A DNA stretch of 64,000 nucleotides from the NCBI GenBank assembly GCA_041748075.1, contig JBGTDX010000146.1, forward strand, positions 13,215 to 77,214. Reading direction: 5' to 3'. Source of the stretch: JBGSYJ01 sp041748075 (GTDB taxonomy: Bacteria; Acidobacteriota; Thermoanaerobaculia; Gp7-AA8). A program made the translations under genes and the position numbers. Below, piece after piece: positions 61,097-64,000 of this stretch; position 1 is the first letter of the stretch; every line of letters begins with the position of its first letter. A model generated the notes under the pieces. It did not search any database. It saw only the letters and a list, made by a program, of their open reading frames with translations, and was not told the origin of the DNA.

Positions 61097-62005
61097 TCAA
61101 CCGGCCTTTCTCGCGGACCATTTCTGTCTGGCTCCGTCGATCTCCGCTGTGCCATCAATGGTATTTCCGCTCACCCGGCCCTGATACTTGTGGATCGACT
61201 GTCGGCCTCCCCGGTTCTCGCTGATCGTGAATGCGATCTGGTCCCCACGAAGTGAGGCTTCGGTGACCTGAGCGTTCGAGACTTCGCCCTGGATCTTCTG
61301 GAACTCCTGAACGATCCTCGCCGAGCGGTCCTGATTCTCTCCCTGAACTTTCCAGCGCCAGGTTCCATCCACTTTCGCCGGTACGATCCAGAGGAAGATC
61401 TCGCTGCGATCCATGGTCACATGCTCGTCGGGCTCCCACTCGCCCATGCTGAAATCGTGCGATACGACGGGTGTGCCGGGCCGGAGCTCGTCCAGAATCT
61501 TCGGCCGCAGCCGGAGATTCACGCTCGAGAGCAGATAGAGCGTCAGTGCAGTGACGGGTCGAAGATCCGTGTCGAACAGATCGGCTTCGATGAACTTGAC
61601 CTTGTCTGTGACTCCGGCGCGCCGAGCGCCTTCATTCGCTTCCTCGATTCTCTGAGGATCGATGTCGATGCCGACGCCACGCACTCCATACTTCTGCGCC
61701 GCTGTGATCACGATCCTGCCGTCACCCGACCCGAGGTCGTAGAGCAGTTCGTCGCCCGAGAGGTTTGCCATCGCGAGCATCTTCTCGACGACAGGTTGCG
61801 GGGTCGGAACATAGGGAACGTCTTTCTTGACTCCGTCGGAGATATCGGGAGCGATGATGGCGTTGTCGTCGAGCGCGTCATCCACAACCGTTGCGGCGCT
61901 CGGAGGAGGTGCATTCTCGGCCGTGGCCATCGGGTCGGAGCAGGACCATCCGGCGAAAAAGAACGACGCAATCAAGACGAGAAAAGTCCTGCGTTGCAAC
62001 GACAT
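61097..62005 (-). CDS. Lipoprotein-signal SAM-dependent methyltransferase
   Basis: 302 residues from the ATG at 62005, chosen for AGGAGGTG just upstream. Signal peptide FLVLIASFFFAGWSCSD with lipobox-like Cys. After a Pro-rich stretch, YVPTPQPVVEKMLAMA leads to a complete methyltransferase core: YDLGSGDGRIVITAAQKYGVRGVGIDIDPQRIEEA, FIEADLFDTDL, LTLYLLSSVNLRLRPKILDELRPGTPVVSHDF. A C-terminal beta domain of about 100 residues follows. SAM is not expected outside the cytoplasm, so the signal peptide is odd. Similar signal-bearing enzymes are known from other genomes without explanation. Confidence 0.85.
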   Translation of the reverse strand: MSLQRRTFLVLIASFFFAGWSCSDPMATAENAPPPSAATVVDDALDDNAIIAPDISDGVKKDVPYVPTPQPVVEKMLAMANLSGDELLYDLGSGDGRIVITAAQKYGVRGVGIDIDPQRIEEANEGARRAGVTDKVKFIEADLFDTDLRPVTALTLYLLSSVNLRLRPKILDELRPGTPVVSHDFSMGEWEPDEHVTMDRSEIFLWIVPAKVDGTWRWKVQGENQDRSARIVQEFQKIQGEVSNAQVTEASLRGDQIAFTISENRGGRQSIHKYQGRVSGNTIDGTAEIDGARQKWSARKAG

Positions 62006-62212
62006 CGTCACCTCCTGAGCGTAGTGAAGCTGCCAGTACGAAATTCGAAACCCGGCCCCCTGGGTGCAGCACTCGTACCCGGCCCGCCCGGGCTTCGTTG
62101 GTGAACGATACCCCAATCAGGGATCGTCGCGCAGCCCCCTGAGCCGGTCCGCTGAATGTTCACTGCCTCATCGACGTGAAAGTGTAACAACCGGCGCAGT
62201 ACAATCGGCGGC

Positions 62213-63607
62213 ATGTATGAAGTGCTGCAGCGCGCCCATGCCCTGGCGCTTGCCTACCTCCTGGGCCTGACCAAAAGAAGAGTTGCACCTGTCGCGTCTC
62301 TCGAAGACCTTCGCAGGACCATTCACGTTCCCCTGAACGACGAAGGTGAGGAGGCGACAACCGTCCTGGACGCTCTGGTCACCGCCGCCGAACCCGGCCT
62401 CATGGCCAATGCCGGCGGTCGATTTTTCGGATTCGTGGTCGGCGGTGCCCTGCCGGTGAGCGTGGCAGCCGATTGGATGACGACAGCCTGGGACCAGAAC
62501 CCGGGCATCTATGCGCTCTCGCCTGCGGAGGCCGTCGTCGAAGAGGCCGCGGCCGCGTGGCTTCTCGAGTTGCTCGGCCTTTCGGCAGCCGCCTCGGTCG
62601 GCTTCGTGACGGGCGCCCAGATGGCAAACTTCACGGCGCTCGCTGCGGCGCGCCAGGAGATGCTGCGCCGCGAGGGATGGGACGTCAATGTGGACGGTCT
62701 TCGAGGATCTCCAGATCTCACTGTCATCGTCGGTGAAGAAGTCCACGTTACGGTTCTGCGCGCCATGCGTTACCTCGGAATCGGTACGGCGCGCGCTCGC
62801 ATCGTCGCGGCGGACGAGCAGGGTCGGATGATCCCGTCGGAACTGGATCGAGTTCTGCGCGACTGCGAGGGACCGACCATCGTTTGTGCTCAGGTGGGTA
62901 ACGTGAACAGTGGCGCGATCGATCCGATGCACGAGATTGCTCCGCTGACTCGTGCCGCAGGTGCATGGCTTCATGTCGATGGTGCTTTCGGCCTCTGGGC
63001 AGCGGCTGTACCGTCGATGCGAGAGCTCGTGCGCGGCGTCGAGCAGGCCGACTCGTGGGCAACGGATGCGCACAAGTGGCTGAACGTGCCGCAGGACTGC
63101 GGCGTAGTCATCGTTGCTGATCCTGCAGCTCACAAGGCTGCCGTCGGTACTGACGCGGCGTACCTGATCAAGGCCGCGGGAGCGGAGCGCGATGCCATCG
63201 ACTTCGTTCCGGAGTTCTCGCGCCGCGGCAGGGGCTTTCCCGTCTACGCCGCAATACGACATCTTGGTAGAGCAGGTGTGGCAGACATGATCGAGCGCTG
63301 CTGTGTTCATGCGAGGACCATGGCGAAGAGGCTGGTACAGACTCCGGGAGTCGAGATCCTGAATGAAGTCGTTCTCAACCAGGTTCTCGTCCGGTTCGTA
63401 CCGGAGCAGGGCGACCCGGACGAGCTCACCCGCTCGGTGATTCGTCGCATTCAGGCCGATGGAACCTGCTGGCTCGGAGGAAGCGTCTGGAAAGGCAAGG
63501 CGGTCATGAGGATCTCGGTGTCGAACTGGGCGACGACGGAAGAGGATGTGGAGCGATCCCTCGAGTCGATTCTCCGTTGTCTGGAGGAAGAGAACGCGGC
63601 AATGTGA
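62213..63607 (+). CDS. PLP-dependent group II decarboxylase-like enzyme
   Basis: 464 residues. TACAAT (62200-62205) ends 7 bases before the ATG. Fold-type I: GGRFFGFVVGGALPVSVAADWMTTAWDQN, GFVTGAQMANFTAL, VGEEVHVTVLRAMRYLGIGT, AGAWLHVDGAFGLWAA (PLP Asp) and DSWATDAHKWLNVPQDCG (Schiff-base Lys). Resembles aromatic-amino-acid / glutamate-type decarboxylases. Substrate unclear. Cytoplasmic. Confidence 0.93.
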   Translation: MYEVLQRAHALALAYLLGLTKRRVAPVASLEDLRRTIHVPLNDEGEEATTVLDALVTAAEPGLMANAGGRFFGFVVGGALPVSVAADWMTTAWDQNPGIYALSPAEAVVEEAAAAWLLELLGLSAAASVGFVTGAQMANFTALAAARQEMLRREGWDVNVDGLRGSPDLTVIVGEEVHVTVLRAMRYLGIGTARARIVAADEQGRMIPSELDRVLRDCEGPTIVCAQVGNVNSGAIDPMHEIAPLTRAAGAWLHVDGAFGLWAAAVPSMRELVRGVEQADSWATDAHKWLNVPQDCGVVIVADPAAHKAAVGTDAAYLIKAAGAERDAIDFVPEFSRRGRGFPVYAAIRHLGRAGVADMIERCCVHARTMAKRLVQTPGVEILNEVVLNQVLVRFVPEQGDPDELTRSVIRRIQADGTCWLGGSVWKGKAVMRISVSNWATTEEDVERSLESILRCLEEENAAM

Positions 63608-63652
63608 CATCGACGTTCTCGCAATTCGGTCGAACTCGCGGTGCCGACATGG

Positions 63653-64000
63653 CTACGGCGGGGAAATCTGCGACCAGCGAAGTGGAGGCTTATCGCTCCC
63701 GGCGCTGCGGATATGGAAGTCGACGATGAAGAGCGCCAGTCCTGCTAATGAGACGAATGCCGCCAGGCGAGCCATCCGGCGGATCGCGGCCCAGGGGGCT
63801 CCGGGCGGGCGGTAATTCAGCAGACGCTCGATCCGTCTTTCGACGCGGGCATCGAACGGGAGCAGAGCGTGCGCGCCCGCGCCGAAAGCCACCCGCCCGC
63901 CGCACGCCTGCTGCAGGCGCCAGGTGGCTCCGATCGCCGCCGCAAGATCCAGAGGACTCACACCGGCCGCCACGGCGGCGTCGTCGCAGGAATACTCTCT
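63653..64000 (-). CDS. C-terminal part of M56 (BlaR1-type) membrane metallopeptidase (partial)
   Basis: The gene runs in from beyond 64000. The visible 115 residues begin REYSCDDAAVAAGVSPLDLAAAI, the motif that follows the HExxH of M56 peptidases (E...CD..A), then GGRVAFGAGAHALLPFDARVERRIERLL, a transmembrane helix (ARLAAFVSLAGLALFIVDF) and a short tail. Such peptidases usually pair with a BlaI-type repressor; none is visible in the window. Only the C-terminus is present, so the assignment is moderate. Confidence 0.75.
   Translation of the reverse strand, partial: REYSCDDAAVAAGVSPLDLAAAIGATWRLQQACGGRVAFGAGAHALLPFDARVERRIERLLNYRPPGAPWAAIRRMARLAAFVSLAGLALFIVDFHIRSAGSDKPPLRWSQISPP

Overview
The window is high-GC, densely coded DNA from a Gram-negative bacterium. 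Secreted and lipoprotein signal peptides are frequent. The mix includes a PknB-type kinase fused to a TolB-like propeller, S9 and trypsin-like secreted peptidases, a BTAD/SARP-type regulator, DUF1028, OPT and NhaC transporters, and a KaiC-like ATPase. This recalls Acidobacteriota (Thermoanaerobaculia-like) or Gemmatimonadota. No rRNA, tRNA or ribosomal-protein gene is present, so that placement is an inference from gene style only.

Layout. 0-4.3 kb: a putative peptide-export locus. It holds the start of an exporter with N-terminal cyclic-nucleotide-binding domains, a translationally coupled parvulin-like protein, a divergent methyltransferase, and a 39-residue peptide ending its leader in ...DPKGG. 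The locus is followed by a broken gene and an IS481-type remnant. 4.4-14.3 kb: secreted proteins, a BTAD regulator, a propeller protein, an NSS-family symporter operon flanked by two copies of one palindromic repeat, and a tandem-repeat secreted protein with a lipoprotein. 14.5-22 kb: a histidine kinase / KaiC-like / hypothetical operon, RNase HI, a 58-residue membrane protein missed by length cut-offs, and an OPT transporter. 22-31 kb: two coupled CNNM/TlyC proteins, an NhaC antiporter with a periplasmic N-terminal domain, a secreted serine protease, a methyltransferase and a lipoprotein.

31-45 kb: a kinase-propeller protein, an amidase, a DinB protein, a decayed MFS gene, a MerR regulator with a His-rich secreted protein, and a molybdenum-hydroxylase operon (iorA-iorB-xdhC-mocA) whose large subunit has lost its middle. 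A secreted protease follows whose 3' end is partly duplicated, then a beta-lactamase-fold lipoprotein. 45-53 kb: a TetR regulator divergent from a membrane protein, an epimerase, a DUF1028 protein, an S9 peptidase, an M20 amidohydrolase and a sugar dehydrogenase lipoprotein. 53-57 kb is the richest regulatory stretch. It has a cyclic-di-GMP-I riboswitch ahead of a secreted protein, a TetR gene under a 30-bp perfect palindrome, a hydrolase whose nucleophile codon is TGA, and a promoter with four 11-bp-spaced TGACG boxes driving an apparent small structured RNA. 57-64 kb: small enzymes, a GT39-type glycosyltransferase, an APC permease with a signal-peptide-bearing methyltransferase, a PLP decarboxylase, and the end of an M56 peptidase.

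Two themes recur. First, at least ten genes have a TAnnnT hexamer 6-13 bases before the start codon and no Shine-Dalgarno, suggesting common leaderless or nearly leaderless transcription. Second, several genes are visibly decayed: an MFS internal deletion, an iorB internal deletion, a nonsense codon in a hydrolase, a truncated IS, and a duplicated protease tail. Several families of intergenic palindromes are interspersed.
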